64,000 nucleotides of DNA from contig CAKZYA010000032.1 of assembly GCA_937883755.1 (NCBI GenBank), positions 78,824-142,823 on the forward strand, in the 5' to 3' direction. This document shows, piece by piece, positions 1 to 9,125 of this stretch. The notes beneath the pieces are model-generated. The model was not told the origin of the DNA, did no database searches, and saw only the letters and a program-made list of their open reading frames with translations. This DNA comes from an uncultured Flammeovirgaceae bacterium (GTDB lineage: Bacteria; Bacteroidota; Bacteroidia; Cytophagales; Cyclobacteriaceae). How positions within the stretch are numbered: position 1 is the stretch's first letter; each line of letters begins with the position of its first letter. The position numbers and the translations under genes were made by a program.

Positions 1-1
1 G

Positions 2-727
2 GAACAGGAGCTAATTCAGTACGCTGACTGGCAAACTATGCGGCTGGACGATGTGCAGTTTAATCAGGGGAGTCCTACTATGCGCTATACGCTGCGGGGT
101 ATTTATGAGGTATCGGGTGATCAACTGTATCTCAGCCTGTTTGTAAAGGATGTCTTTGCCCAACAGGTAATCAGTATGGCGACCGCCCGATTGGATATTG
201 CCGTAGTGGAATCAGCCCAACTGGCGTACCTTCCAGTGCGCTATGAGCAAAACGCTGCCGAGCAACAGCAAATGGAAATCTACGAGGTAGCTGATAATGG
301 TATCGATCTGGAAGTATGGACGAATAAGGGAGACAAAGCTTTAGTATTTACTGAAGGAGAACGCATGAACGTATTTTTCCGGGTGAATATGCCCTGCCAC
401 GTTCGCTTTGTGTATCATCTGGCCGATGGCCGACGAGTACACTTCTTTGACCAGTACCTGACTGCCGATCAGGTAGGAAAGCCTCAGGAGCTACCGTATG
501 ATTTCATTTGCGACTGTACTGACGCGCCCTGTGGCATTGAGACACTACAAATAAATGCTCAGGAAGAAGCCTTTACACCCCTGGCTACCCAGGATGTAGG
601 TGGTTATCGCTTCATCACCGAAGATCTCAGCAGTATTTTGCAGAAAAACCGAGGTATGAAGCAAGATGAACCTATGTACCGGGCTGAACAACGTCTCGTT
701 ATTACCACGATGGAGAAACCTTCTTAG
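2..727 (+). CDS. DUF4384 domain protein, 5'-truncated by window edge
   Basis: The reading frame is open from base 2, so the gene probably starts upstream; the first ATG in view is at 38. A stretch around residues 85-165 (counted from that ATG) starting VWTNKGDKALVFTEGERM and continuing through FFRVNMPCHVRFVYHLADG resembles the DUF4384 domain, a beta-rich module usually attached to secreted or signalling proteins. Several Cys residues (CDCTDAPC) lie just after it. The next gene starts 52 bases downstream on the same strand, so the two may be co-transcribed. The N-terminal part, which would tell the role, is missing. The domain call rests on pattern recognition only. Confidence 0.6.
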   Translation, partial: EQELIQYADWQTMRLDDVQFNQGSPTMRYTLRGIYEVSGDQLYLSLFVKDVFAQQVISMATARLDIAVVESAQLAYLPVRYEQNAAEQQQMEIYEVADNGIDLEVWTNKGDKALVFTEGERMNVFFRVNMPCHVRFVYHLADGRRVHFFDQYLTADQVGKPQELPYDFICDCTDAPCGIETLQINAQEEAFTPLATQDVGGYRFITEDLSSILQKNRGMKQDEPMYRAEQRLVITTMEKPS

Positions 728-779
728 TGAACAATACTGCTGCTCGTTTTAAATGTGCAGCAGATATACCTAATTAGCT

Positions 780-3377
780 ATGAAAACAATACTTATTTTT
801 ATATTCAGTATCAGCTTTGCGCTGTCGGGTCTTGCTCAAACCCTTGACCAATTTAAGCAGGAGCGAGACTCGGTGATGCAAGCGATGCAGCAGGAGCGGC
901 AGGATTTTGAGCAGCAATATATTCAGGACTTTAATCGGTTTGTAGCCGAACGAGATAGCTTATTTGCTGAGATGCTTAAGGAACGTTTTCGGGCGATAGA
1001 ACTTTCTAGAGGACTTCAGCTTGAGACTGCTCCCAAGCCAGAGTTGATTCCGGCGTACCCTTCGGATACTCAACCGCCAACTAACCAAGAAGTAAAACCG
1101 GATACTACTGCTAAACAGTTGGGTCAATCTCGCAGTTTACTATTACCGTTGCCCGCCCAAGGCGACGAAGATGGTTATATACCTCAGCGGGTTCAGCTCA
1201 CTTTTTACGAAAATCAGCTTTCGGTGCCGTATGACCCACGTCTGCGGCTACCTAAAGCTGCTCGCTACGATGCCCAGACTCTTAGTGAGGCCTGGGTTTC
1301 GTTGAGTAATGCCTATGCCAAAGAGTTGATTCACAGTTTGTACCGCTATAAAAATCGATTTAACCTAAACGACTGGGGGTACTATCAATTAGTACGGAAG
1401 TTTACTGGGCAGTTATATTCGTTAGACGATCCACGAGCGGTTTTGACAGCCTGGTTTCTACTAAACAAATCCCGGTACCGGGCTAAGATTGGTTATGCCA
1501 ACAATCAGTTGTATTTACTCATACCGACTAATTGTACCGTCTATTCAGCCACTTACTATCAGTTTGGTGAGCAAACCTATTACGCTATTGGCGAAGCTCC
1601 AAATTCAATCTATACCTACGACCAAGACTACGCGGGAGCGGATCTCACCTTTGATTTAGAAGTGCGTAATCCGCTGAGTTTAGGAGGTAATCCCGAAAAA
1701 AAAACATTTTCTTTTCGCTACGGTGGGGAAGAGTATGCTATACAGCTAGCGTATAATACCCGGGCTATTGCCTTTTATCAAGACTATCCTGAAGTAGATT
1801 TACGGGTTAAGCTAGAATCTACCTTGTCTCGTGAAGCCAAAGAATCCCTGATTTTACAGTTTCAACCATTACTGCAAGACCGAACTTCACCGGATGCTGT
1901 TGGCCTTTTACTTCGTTTTGTGCAAACTGCTTTTGAATATGAGCTTGATCAAGCCCAGTTTGGGCGGGAAAAGTATTTCTTTCCCGAAGAAGTTCTTCAC
2001 TTCACTGCCTCTGATTGCGAAGACCGATCGGCACTTTTTGCTTATTTGGTGCGTCAGCTACTGGGGTTGAAAGTTGTTGGCTTGCAGTATCCAGGGCACG
2101 TAGCTACGGCGGTGGGCTTATCAGGAGTAGAAGGCGAATATATTGAGCGAGATGACGAATATTTTGTGGTTTGTGACCCTACCTACATGAATGCGCCGAT
2201 TGGTAGAGTAATGCCTCGATTTGCTCAGAAAAAAGTAGAGCTAGTACCACTTCGTGATCCGTACCAGCAGTGGCTCACTGAAATGATCTGGGATATTGCT
2301 TCCACAAACGGGGTGTATCCGGGGGCGAATCATCATAATGTAGTAGTTGATAACTTGGGTAATATTTACTTTACGGGCTACCGTCTTTCCTCTCAGGTAG
2401 CAGAGGGGCAAGATATTTATTTAGCGAAACTAGCCCCTAACGGGCGAGTGTTGTGGGAGAAGAATTTAACTGGTAATGGTAATGATGTTGGTCAATATTT
2501 GGCGATTGATTCTCGACAGCAAGTATACTTGGCGGGGCGATACGAAGATCGGCTGCAATTAGATGTAGAAGACGCACTAAAAACTGCAGTTACCGGATTT
2601 TTTGTAGCTAAATTTACTCCCAGTGGTCAACTTACTTGGGTGCAGGATCTAACTCCTCAGCAAGATAACCTGGAACACGGCTTTGTCGCCAAAATTAGTG
2701 AGCAAGGAAAGCTCATGGAAACACTGGTGTTTGATAACACGATTGCTGAGCGAGGAATTGCTTTGGATGAAGGTGGTAATATCTACTTCAATGAGCATTA
2801 CGAAGCGGTAACCCAGGTGCGTAGCCGAGGTATGACCGTAGGAAACCGTAGTGTGGCGGAAAACAACGCTTCATTTGCCATTGATGTTGCCGAGACCTTG
2901 AAAACCGAAAGTGATCGGTTAAAAGAGCAGCAGTACGATCCTACTATTGCTGGGCTATTTGCCGTAGTACACTGCATTATGGAAAGCGGAATGGTAATCC
3001 ACGGAACTGCTGCCTTGGAAGCTCTGGATCGATACAATCCAGCATTTCAAAAAGATTGTCCTGAGATTTACGCCAATATTGGGAAGTTGAGGTTTATGAA
3101 AAATGAAAGTGGTATTATCACTATTGTGAATGAGGTTGGGGGCAATGTGGACTTTAGTAGGATGAGAATCCAGGATCAGGCCAAAGTCCGGTTACGAACT
3201 TTTGATGATGGCAATGCTCAACTGGATGTGCTCACTGGTATTTCGGTAGGTAAAGCGTTTGTCCGATTTAAGCTGAACCATATTAAGCTTTTTAAAGAAA
3301 ATGGCAATTTGCTGTTTGATTACGATAATGATAATACTCAAATAGTGATGAATTTACGGGAGGATATTTTATATTAG
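780..3377 (+). CDS. Secreted transglutaminase-like protein with beta-propeller-type repeats
   Basis: An 865-residue exported protein with a signal peptide ending near SGLAQ (residue 20). Residues 20-75 are charged and Gln/Glu-rich, likely coiled coil. A transglutaminase-like core lies around residues 370-475, with a plausible catalytic triad of Cys413 (in ASDCEDRSALFAYL), His440 (in YPGHVATAV) and Asp466 (in VVCDPTYM). From about residue 510 come SBBP-type repeats (VDNLGNIYFTGY, IDSRQQVYLAGRY, LDEGGNIYFNEHY) alternating with AKLAPNGRVLW-like strands, suggesting part of a propeller. The last 170 residues are unrecognised. The enzyme could be a protease-like or crosslinking member of the superfamily. 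The substrate is unknown. Domain order is visible; function is inferred. Confidence 0.7.
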   Translation: MKTILIFIFSISFALSGLAQTLDQFKQERDSVMQAMQQERQDFEQQYIQDFNRFVAERDSLFAEMLKERFRAIELSRGLQLETAPKPELIPAYPSDTQPPTNQEVKPDTTAKQLGQSRSLLLPLPAQGDEDGYIPQRVQLTFYENQLSVPYDPRLRLPKAARYDAQTLSEAWVSLSNAYAKELIHSLYRYKNRFNLNDWGYYQLVRKFTGQLYSLDDPRAVLTAWFLLNKSRYRAKIGYANNQLYLLIPTNCTVYSATYYQFGEQTYYAIGEAPNSIYTYDQDYAGADLTFDLEVRNPLSLGGNPEKKTFSFRYGGEEYAIQLAYNTRAIAFYQDYPEVDLRVKLESTLSREAKESLILQFQPLLQDRTSPDAVGLLLRFVQTAFEYELDQAQFGREKYFFPEEVLHFTASDCEDRSALFAYLVRQLLGLKVVGLQYPGHVATAVGLSGVEGEYIERDDEYFVVCDPTYMNAPIGRVMPRFAQKKVELVPLRDPYQQWLTEMIWDIASTNGVYPGANHHNVVVDNLGNIYFTGYRLSSQVAEGQDIYLAKLAPNGRVLWEKNLTGNGNDVGQYLAIDSRQQVYLAGRYEDRLQLDVEDALKTAVTGFFVAKFTPSGQLTWVQDLTPQQDNLEHGFVAKISEQGKLMETLVFDNTIAERGIALDEGGNIYFNEHYEAVTQVRSRGMTVGNRSVAENNASFAIDVAETLKTESDRLKEQQYDPTIAGLFAVVHCIMESGMVIHGTAALEALDRYNPAFQKDCPEIYANIGKLRFMKNESGIITIVNEVGGNVDFSRMRIQDQAKVRLRTFDDGNAQLDVLTGISVGKAFVRFKLNHIKLFKENGNLLFDYDNDNTQIVMNLREDILY

Positions 3378-3480
3378 CTCGGTTAAAAATACTATTGTAA
3401 GTAGAAATACTCAATGTAAGTAACAGTGTGTAGAAGAAAAAGAGAAAAAATAATAATTGATACATTTTAGGTAAAGTCAT

Positions 3481-3488
3481 TATATTTA
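3481..3488 (+). promoter_or_regulatory. Possible -7 element upstream of the first tandem lipoprotein
   Basis: TATATTTA lies 36 bases before the start codon and resembles the Bacteroidota -7 box TAnnTTTG except for the last base. The paralogous gene downstream has the same TTATATTTAG sequence 35 bases before its start (4264), so the element was kept after duplication. No clean TTG -33 box at the expected spacing is evident. Confidence 0.3.
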
Positions 3489-3516
3489 GAAATATTTCAC
3501 TCAAAAACTAACTGTT

Positions 3517-4113
3517 ATGCACACCAAACCTCTGCTTTGGGTATTACTACTCGCCCTAAGTTCTTCTGTTATGTTTTCTAGCTGCCAGTCAAGCAAAGTT
3601 GCTTTTGGTAACTCGTATTATTTCAAGCAAACGCCTAAATCTGTAGATCAAGCCTCAGTAGCCTCCACACTTGAGGAAATTGAAAAAGTGGCTCCCCAAG
3701 GTGCTCAGCTGTATACTTCCCTCGATCAGGAAATGGTAACTGAGCGAGATGCTGCGGCACTGATTGAACAAGCCCAGCAGCAACTTCTGGCCGCTGTAGA
3801 AAAAACTGACAATGCGGAATTAAAAGAAAAAGCCCTGCGAATGAGTCAATTAGCAGGCGAAATGAATGGGCAAGAACTGACTAAAAAAGAGCAACGAACT
3901 AAGCGCAAAGAAATCCGTAAAGAAGTTCGGTCTTTAGTGAAAGAGTACAAATCTATGTCGCCGAATGAGACCAATGATATGGATAAAAGCCTTCTTCTAA
4001 GTATCATCTTCTTAGGGGCTGGCCTAATTTTCCTTTTCCTCTTCTGGCCTCTGGGTATTCTTATGTTTTTAGCTGGTCTCGTTCTGTTAATTATTTGGGC
4101 AGTTAATAGCTAA
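3517..4113 (+). CDS. Small lipoprotein with C-terminal membrane helices, tandem copy 1
   Basis: 198 residues. The N-terminus is a lipoprotein signal with lipobox MFSSC followed by QSSKVAFGNSYYFKQTPK. The middle is a charged helical region rich in Glu/Lys/Gln (residues 45-148) containing the phrase ELTKKEQRTKRKEIRKE. The C-terminus holds two hydrophobic helices (about residues 157-196). The next gene encodes a paralogue with the same architecture and nearly the same first 20 mature residues, so this is a tandem duplication. I do not recognise a named family. A lipid anchor plus two transmembrane helices is unusual, and the topology is unclear. Confidence 0.7.
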   Translation: MHTKPLLWVLLLALSSSVMFSSCQSSKVAFGNSYYFKQTPKSVDQASVASTLEEIEKVAPQGAQLYTSLDQEMVTERDAAALIEQAQQQLLAAVEKTDNAELKEKALRMSQLAGEMNGQELTKKEQRTKRKEIRKEVRSLVKEYKSMSPNETNDMDKSLLLSIIFLGAGLIFLFLFWPLGILMFLAGLVLLIIWAVNS

Positions 4114-4162
4114 TCTGAACTTTATCTAATTTTCTGATCTTTTGATAAGATTTGACACTTAG

Positions 4163-4197
4163 AAAGAGCCAGTCTTGGGTATCCAAGGCTGGCTTTT
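4163..4197 (+). terminator. Intrinsic terminator after lipoprotein copy 1
   Basis: AGCCAG and CTTGG (4167-4178) pair with CCAAG and CTGGCT (4183-4194), with one T-G wobble between them and a 4-base loop, followed by TTT. The hairpin sits 54 bases after the stop codon at 4113 and should separate the two lipoprotein genes into independent transcripts. Confidence 0.65.
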
Positions 4198-4263
4198 GTG
4201 TAAATACTGATTTGCACTTATAAAAATTTGGATAGGAAGTTCGCCCAGTTATGGGGATATCCT

Positions 4264-4271
4264 TATATTTA
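4264..4271 (+). promoter_or_regulatory. Possible -7 element upstream of the second tandem lipoprotein
   Basis: TATATTTA, 35 bases before the chosen ATG at 4299, in the same context (TTATATTTAG) as the element before copy 1. Being conserved between the two upstream regions is the main support. Position 8 deviates from TAnnTTTG. Confidence 0.3.
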
Positions 4272-4298
4272 GCGAATATACTAACTAAACCAATTGCT

Positions 4299-4913
4299 AT
4301 GTACACCAAATCAATCCTCTGGGTCGGAGCTTTTCTTGTATCCGCCGCCTTTATTTTCTCAGGTTGCCAATCCAGTAAGGTCGCCTACGGAAATTCTTAT
4401 TACTTCAAGCAAACTCCTAAAACTGTTGCTAAACCAGCACCTAAAGTAGAAGCAACTGATGAGGCTACTTTGGAAGCTTCAGTAGCAGAAGAGACTGCGG
4501 TAGAAGAAACAGTAGAAACCCGAATGCAAGAAGCCAAGGAGAAAATTGCTGCTGCCCTAGCTGACGAAAACAACGCTGAACTACAAGCTAGCTTTGAGCG
4601 TACCAAGCAGTTGGTTTCGGATATGGACGATGAGCAGCTTACTAAGAAGGAAGTGCGGGTTAAGCGTAAAGAGTTAAAGAAAGAAATTCGTACGTTAACC
4701 AAGGAGTTTAAAAATGCCGCTCCAGAAGCTACCCAAGAAATTCACCGCTACCTGAAATACTCTCTCATCTTATTTGGAGTAGCTGTTCTTCTTTCAATTA
4801 TCGCCGCAGTAACTGTTACTGGTGGGTTTGGAGTGCTATGGGCACTTTCTTCTATTGCATGGTTGGCAGGAGCCGTATTCTTCGTTCTGTGGTTACTGGA
4901 GGAGTTTGGATAG
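4299..4913 (+). CDS. Small lipoprotein with C-terminal membrane helices, tandem copy 2
   Basis: 204 residues from the ATG at 4299. This start is chosen because it aligns with copy 1 (MYTKSILW versus MHTKPLLW) and puts the lipobox FSGC at the right distance; the in-frame ATG at 4251 would overlap the promoter-like element. The mature start QSSKVAYGNSYYFKQTPK is almost identical to copy 1. A Glu/Ala-rich linker then diverges from copy 1, while the basic segment ELTKKEVRVKRKELKKE and two C-terminal hydrophobic helices (about 152-200) are conserved. The divergent linker suggests the ends of the protein are under selection and the middle is a spacer. Function unknown. Confidence 0.7.
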   Translation: MYTKSILWVGAFLVSAAFIFSGCQSSKVAYGNSYYFKQTPKTVAKPAPKVEATDEATLEASVAEETAVEETVETRMQEAKEKIAAALADENNAELQASFERTKQLVSDMDDEQLTKKEVRVKRKELKKEIRTLTKEFKNAAPEATQEIHRYLKYSLILFGVAVLLSIIAAVTVTGGFGVLWALSSIAWLAGAVFFVLWLLEEFG

Positions 4914-4974
4914 TAAAGCAACTGAAAAAGAAAAGCACCAGGTTGTTATCCAGTGCTTTCCAATCTAAATTTAA

Positions 4975-5004
4975 AAAGCGCGTACTCTACGCGCTTTATT
5001 TTTT
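4975..5004. terminator. Bidirectional intrinsic terminator between convergent genes
   Basis: A perfect 10-bp stem, AAAGCGCGTA (4975-4984) with TACGCGCTTT (4988-4997), loop CTC, flanked by TTAA/AA on the left and ATTTTTT on the right. It lies between the stop of lipoprotein copy 2 (4913) and the 3' end of the minus-strand gene (5011), so it can serve both. Confidence 0.8.
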
Positions 5005-5010
5005 ATGGGT

Positions 5011-5616
5011 CTACATATTCACCGTAAGGCCTATCGTCCAAATTGATAGTGCGCCATAGCCTAATTCGGAATATACTCCGAAGCGATCGCTGAGCATATA
5101 ACGTCCACCCACTATCGTTCCGAAGTCTAGAAAAACTCCGTCATTGAAGGCATCCCCGAAGAACTCGTCGTCAATATTGGTGGATATGATTTCAGCACCT
5201 AATACTACAGAGACATATAAATCTAACTTGTCTTCATTTAAGTCCATGTCTAGTGCCTCATTTACTAGGGCAACGTAGTGAAAGGAACCTCGAACCCCAG
5301 CAGCAATTGCGGTTAAATTCCACCCTCTCGCAATTCCGTAGCGACCAACACCACCGTAAATTCCAGCACTGAAGTATTCGTGGAAGCCTACTTCATAAGA
5401 CCCGTTAAGAGAAGCACCTAGGCCACTGTATCCGAACCAACCATAATTATACGAACGAACGCCCCTTCCTAGTCCGAGGCCAATATTGAGATAGTTAGTG
5501 CCTTTATCGTAAGCTAGATCGCCACTTCCGCCGCCGTTTACTCGGACGGTACTTTGGGCTTGGACTGAGAGGCTAAACATAGCCAGTAGTGCGATGATTG
5601 TGCATAGTTTTTTCAT
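5011..5616 (-). CDS. Putative outer-membrane beta-barrel protein
   Basis: 201 residues with a clear signal peptide (MKKLCTIIALLAMFSLSVQAQ region, cleavage after AQA). The mature part is rich in Gly, Tyr and alternating hydrophobic residues typical of beta strands (YLNIGLGLGRGVRSYNYG, AGIYGGVGRYGIARG, GVYSELGYGALS), ending in WTIGLTVNM, with a hydrophobic, non-charged C-terminus as in outer-membrane barrels. Length fits an 8-stranded porin-like family seen in Bacteroidota. The precise family is not recognised. It stands alone on the minus strand and shares a terminator with the convergent lipoprotein gene. Confidence 0.65.
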   Translation of the reverse strand: MKKLCTIIALLAMFSLSVQAQSTVRVNGGGSGDLAYDKGTNYLNIGLGLGRGVRSYNYGWFGYSGLGASLNGSYEVGFHEYFSAGIYGGVGRYGIARGWNLTAIAAGVRGSFHYVALVNEALDMDLNEDKLDLYVSVVLGAEIISTNIDDEFFGDAFNDGVFLDFGTIVGGRYMLSDRFGVYSELGYGALSIWTIGLTVNM

Positions 5617-5719
5617 GGTTTAATTGGTTTAATCAGTTAATACTTTTTGCAAAGTTGATGAATAAATGTTAGAAGTATAAGTAGGAGAGGGAAATAAGCC
5701 CCTCTCCTCCAAAGAAATT

Positions 5720-8113
5720 CTAGTTAAAGACATTACCCCCAGGGTTGTCACTAAACGTGTTGCCTGCTGCCGCATCCTCGACATTGGCATTTACTGTTCC
5801 ATCAGAGTATATTCCGTAGTTACCGCTATTGCTAATTTCACTGTTAGTGATATTCACCGTGGCATCAGTACCTACCCCAATATTGGTTAGGGCGTCAACA
5901 AAGCCATCAAAGTCGTACTTAGAACTACCGCCGTAGGTTATCTTTACATGATCCAGTATACTATTCGCAGTATTTGAGTCAATCAGAATTCCCCGCCACT
6001 TAAATACGGATGGATTAAGTGAAGTAAACTCTATCATAGCATCAGAAGTACCTTGAGCAATGAGCGAACCACCTTGGTCTATCACGAATGGAATATTGTT
6101 GTCAAACTCAAATAAAGCTCCAGCTCCAATAGTTAGTTGATCGCGGACGGTAATTCCTCCAGTAACGATATACTTAGCACCGTCTTTCAAAGCTACCCAA
6201 GTGCCTGGACCTTCATCTAATGTTCCGCCAAAAATTTCAACGGCACCCTTGGTGTTATCAGTGAAAGTAGTATTTGCATCAACTTCGCTCACCCGATCCA
6301 CTTCTAGACCTATACCGTATTCGGCATTTCTAACAATAGTATTGTTTTCAAAAGTGGTTAGAAAACCGTAACGGCTGTAAATGCCGTACCCTTCGCCATC
6401 GGCTATGGTTGTATTAGTCAGTTGAAGCTCACCGTTGGCGTACAGTCCAATAGCTGCTGGTACATCCACGAAATCGGCAAACTCGGTAATGTTTGTTCCT
6501 CCAGTGTAGCCAATATTTGCATAATCTATTTTGTTATTAGAACTAGTAGATACCATTTTGATACCACCCCAAGGATTATCCTCGTCAAAAGCAGTCATGG
6601 TAACTTGGTCGCTGGCGGTACCATTTACGATAAATGCTCCATCGTCGGTAATGGTAAAGAATACATCTTCTTCCATGCGTAGTTCTGCACCAGCATCAAT
6701 GGTCAGGTCGGCGTTGGCAGTGATGCTTCCTGAAACATAGTAGAAAGCGTCTCCAGCTAAAGAAGCTAGGGCTACATCACCAGATAAAGTAGAACCAAAA
6801 ACCTCTATGGCACTAATGGTATTGCCTTCAAAAGTAGTAGTAGCATCTATTGTTCCAGCAACATCTATGGGTAACCCAATTCCTGAAAGAGTGTTATTGC
6901 TCACATTATTATTACTGAAGACAATAAGTTCACCGAAGCGAATGTACATTCCGTAGCCACCGCTTTCTGATATTTCAGTGTTAGTAATTTCTATCTTGCC
7001 ATCCTGTCCCAAACCGATATTAGCTGGTACATCCACGAAATCAGAAAAGGCGGTCATGTTAGTCCCTCCGCCGAAGGTTACTACTGCATTATTTAGCACA
7101 TTTCGCCCATCTTGAGAAGAAATGTAAATACCACCCCAGCGAAGACCCCCTTCGGCATTTGAAGTAGTGAAAACAATCTTATTATCTGTTTCTCCATTGG
7201 CAATCAGTGCCCCTCCACCACTAGCAATAGTAAGCAGGACGTTCTCATCAAATTCAACCGTTACTCCTGGCTCTACTGTTAATACAGCAGTAGCTGAAAT
7301 GGAGGTCGTAACTCGATAATCGGGTAAAGTAGGGTCTTCAAAAACATTTGCTAGTGTTCGGTCTTCAGTAATGTTACTGTTAATCAAAACAGGATTAGCA
7401 TCGGCTTCAATGGTTACTTCCGCAGTAGCACTGTTTCCATCAGGGTCTTCTACTGTTAGGCGAATAGTATACTCACCAATTACGTCAGGAATGAAGTTAG
7501 CTTCGTCGGGATCATCCTCAGTAGAGTTGATCTCCGCAGCACTGCTGCCATCGGGAGCTTCAGTAATTTCCCAAGTGAATGTGAGTTCATCACTTTCGGT
7601 ATCTGGATCAATAGTGTTGCTACCATCTAAGGCATACGGGGTACCCACGGTGACAGTATTGTTTTCGTTATCTTCGCTGATGGGGCGACCATCTTCGTCT
7701 ACAATAAACACCACAGGTGGCTCCCCTAAAGCTTCAGTCGCTGTCACTGTAACATCATCGGTGTCGGAGTTTCCGTCTGGGTCAGTAACTGTGAGTGTGA
7801 ACTGATAAGGTCCTTCAACATCTGGGGTAAAAGTGGCAGAAGCCTGACTACTTCCGTTGACAGAAGCACTACTGCCGCTGGGAGCCGAAGTAAGCGCCCA
7901 TGCGTAGGTCAATGTGCCTCCATCAGGGTCGGAAGAACCGCTGCCATCAAGGGTAACGGAATTACCTACCGTGGCTTGTAAATCTTGACCGGCATTGGCT
8001 ACCGGAGGCTCACCTACAGGTTCAGGATCATCTTCTTTACAAGCGATTACACCGAGGAAAAGAATAACCATCAATAAGCGAGTTAGTCCTTTTAAGGAAT
8101 TTAAATTTTTCAT
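5720..8113 (-). CDS. Large lipoprotein with PKD-like domains and a triplicated beta-helix
   Basis: 797 residues. The lipobox is LGVIAC, followed by the acidic KEDDPEP expected for a surface-exposed Bacteroidota lipoprotein. Two Ig-like PKD/REJ-type domains follow (about 35-125 and 130-240), each with ANAGQD- or [15 protein letters not shown] loops and a closing [12 protein letters not shown]. The remaining 550 residues contain three long repeats. Each has an [21 protein letters not shown] strand, a GYGMYI/GYGIYS turn and an [13 protein letters not shown] turn, as in right-handed parallel beta-helices of the pectate-lyase fold. No catalytic residues are identifiable, so adhesion or polysaccharide binding is as likely as lyase activity. 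There is no C-terminal T9SS sorting domain in view. Confidence 0.75.
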   Translation of the reverse strand: MKNLNSLKGLTRLLMVILFLGVIACKEDDPEPVGEPPVANAGQDLQATVGNSVTLDGSGSSDPDGGTLTYAWALTSAPSGSSASVNGSSQASATFTPDVEGPYQFTLTVTDPDGNSDTDDVTVTATEALGEPPVVFIVDEDGRPISEDNENNTVTVGTPYALDGSNTIDPDTESDELTFTWEITEAPDGSSAAEINSTEDDPDEANFIPDVIGEYTIRLTVEDPDGNSATAEVTIEADANPVLINSNITEDRTLANVFEDPTLPDYRVTTSISATAVLTVEPGVTVEFDENVLLTIASGGGALIANGETDNKIVFTTSNAEGGLRWGGIYISSQDGRNVLNNAVVTFGGGTNMTAFSDFVDVPANIGLGQDGKIEITNTEISESGGYGMYIRFGELIVFSNNNVSNNTLSGIGLPIDVAGTIDATTTFEGNTISAIEVFGSTLSGDVALASLAGDAFYYVSGSITANADLTIDAGAELRMEEDVFFTITDDGAFIVNGTASDQVTMTAFDEDNPWGGIKMVSTSSNNKIDYANIGYTGGTNITEFADFVDVPAAIGLYANGELQLTNTTIADGEGYGIYSRYGFLTTFENNTIVRNAEYGIGLEVDRVSEVDANTTFTDNTKGAVEIFGGTLDEGPGTWVALKDGAKYIVTGGITVRDQLTIGAGALFEFDNNIPFVIDQGGSLIAQGTSDAMIEFTSLNPSVFKWRGILIDSNTANSILDHVKITYGGSSKYDFDGFVDALTNIGVGTDATVNITNSEISNSGNYGIYSDGTVNANVEDAAAGNTFSDNPGGNVFN

Positions 8114-8268
8114 AATAAGGAATTGGTTTACGTTTGGTTTTTGTCAGTTTAATGCTAGAAAATGTGAGGAGGTAAACATAATAGAAAAAATTTTTCATAT
8201 TTGTTTACTTAGTAGGCGTGAATCTTATTAAGGGATAAAAATCGTTACCTACTTTACCCATACCAATT

Positions 8269-9039
8269 ATGAAGCAAGATTCTCAGTATGATGATAAATT
8301 TGACCGCTACCTTCGGGATGAAATGGATGCGGAAGAACGGCAAGCCTTTGAAGATTTGCTGAACGAGGATGAAAGTCTAAAGGAGGAAGTGGATTTGCAG
8401 GAGGATATTACCGCCGGAATTGATCTTTTTGGCTCCGAAGAGTTGAAAAGACAATTACAGCAATCTGAGGAGTCAGCCACTGTCCCACTAACTTTTAGTC
8501 AGGAAAGATCTAAGGAGCAGTCTGATAAAGCTAAGGCTGTTCGACCGCTATATTTTGCACTGGCTACTGCTGCATCTTTTATATTAGTCATTGTCGCGGT
8601 TTGGCTGTTGAATCCTGGGGGATCTTCCCAGGATCTGTACGCAGCTTACTATGAACCCTACCCAAATGTAGTGAACCCAGTAGAGCGCTCGGAAGGGATA
8701 CCGACTGATGCTGCTGGACAGGCTATGTATTACTACGAACAGGGTAATTACCAACAGGCGATTGCTCTCTTCACTCAGCAAATGCCTACTGACGTTGCCT
8801 ACCAATTTTACTTAGGAGTAAGCTACTTGGCGGTGCAGCAACCTACTCAGGCCGAAGAAACACTGCAAACTTTGTTATCTGATTCAGAAGGGGCGTTTTA
8901 CGAGCCTGCTCTATGGTATATTAGTTTAGCGCGGTTGGCCAACAATCAGCCAGATGCGGCTAAAATTACTCTACAACAAGTAGTAGGCTTTCAGGGAGAA
9001 TATGCGACAGATGCTCAAGCTTTGTTAGAGCAATTGTAG
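8269..9039 (+). CDS. Single-pass membrane protein with C-terminal TPR repeats (anti-sigma-like layout)
   Basis: 256 residues. The N-terminal 90 residues are acidic and helical (DKFDRYLRDEMDAEERQAFE), resembling the cytosolic part of Bacteroidota anti-sigma or ECF-linked TPR proteins. A single transmembrane helix runs about residues 94-115 (ALATAASFILVIVAVWLL). The C-terminal part has TPR-type repeats (MYYYEQGNYQQAIALF, YQFYLGVSYLAVQQPTQAEE, ALWYISLARLANNQPDAAK). No ECF sigma gene is adjacent, so a role in anti-sigma control is not supported by context. A periplasmic scaffold is equally possible. Confidence 0.65.
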   Translation: MKQDSQYDDKFDRYLRDEMDAEERQAFEDLLNEDESLKEEVDLQEDITAGIDLFGSEELKRQLQQSEESATVPLTFSQERSKEQSDKAKAVRPLYFALATAASFILVIVAVWLLNPGGSSQDLYAAYYEPYPNVVNPVERSEGIPTDAAGQAMYYYEQGNYQQAIALFTQQMPTDVAYQFYLGVSYLAVQQPTQAEETLQTLLSDSEGAFYEPALWYISLARLANNQPDAAKITLQQVVGFQGEYATDAQALLEQL

Positions 9040-9072
9040 TTCCTTTGTCTTTTCTTCAAATAAGAGTCAAAC

Positions 9073-9103
9073 AAAAAGCCACTCCCCAGAGGAAGTAGCT
9101 TTC
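9073..9103. terminator. Probable bidirectional terminator between convergent genes
   Basis: AAAGC-ACT-CC pairs imperfectly with GG-AGT-GCTTT (stem arms 9075-9084 and 9091-9102). The left flank AACAAAAA gives a T-run for the minus-strand transcript. It lies between the TPR gene (stop 9039) and the fasciclin gene (3' end 9126). Confidence 0.5.
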
Positions 9104-9125
9104 GTATTAGTAGTTTCTATTTCTC

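Noticed and set aside
737..763. Terminator after the DUF4384 gene
   Set aside because: CTGCTGC/GCAGCAG forms a 7-bp stem with a 13-base loop but no T-run follows, and the next gene starts at once.
7371..7805. Plus-strand 144-codon frame
   Set aside because: It lies entirely inside and antisense to the PKD/beta-helix lipoprotein gene; Ser/Val-rich shadow composition.
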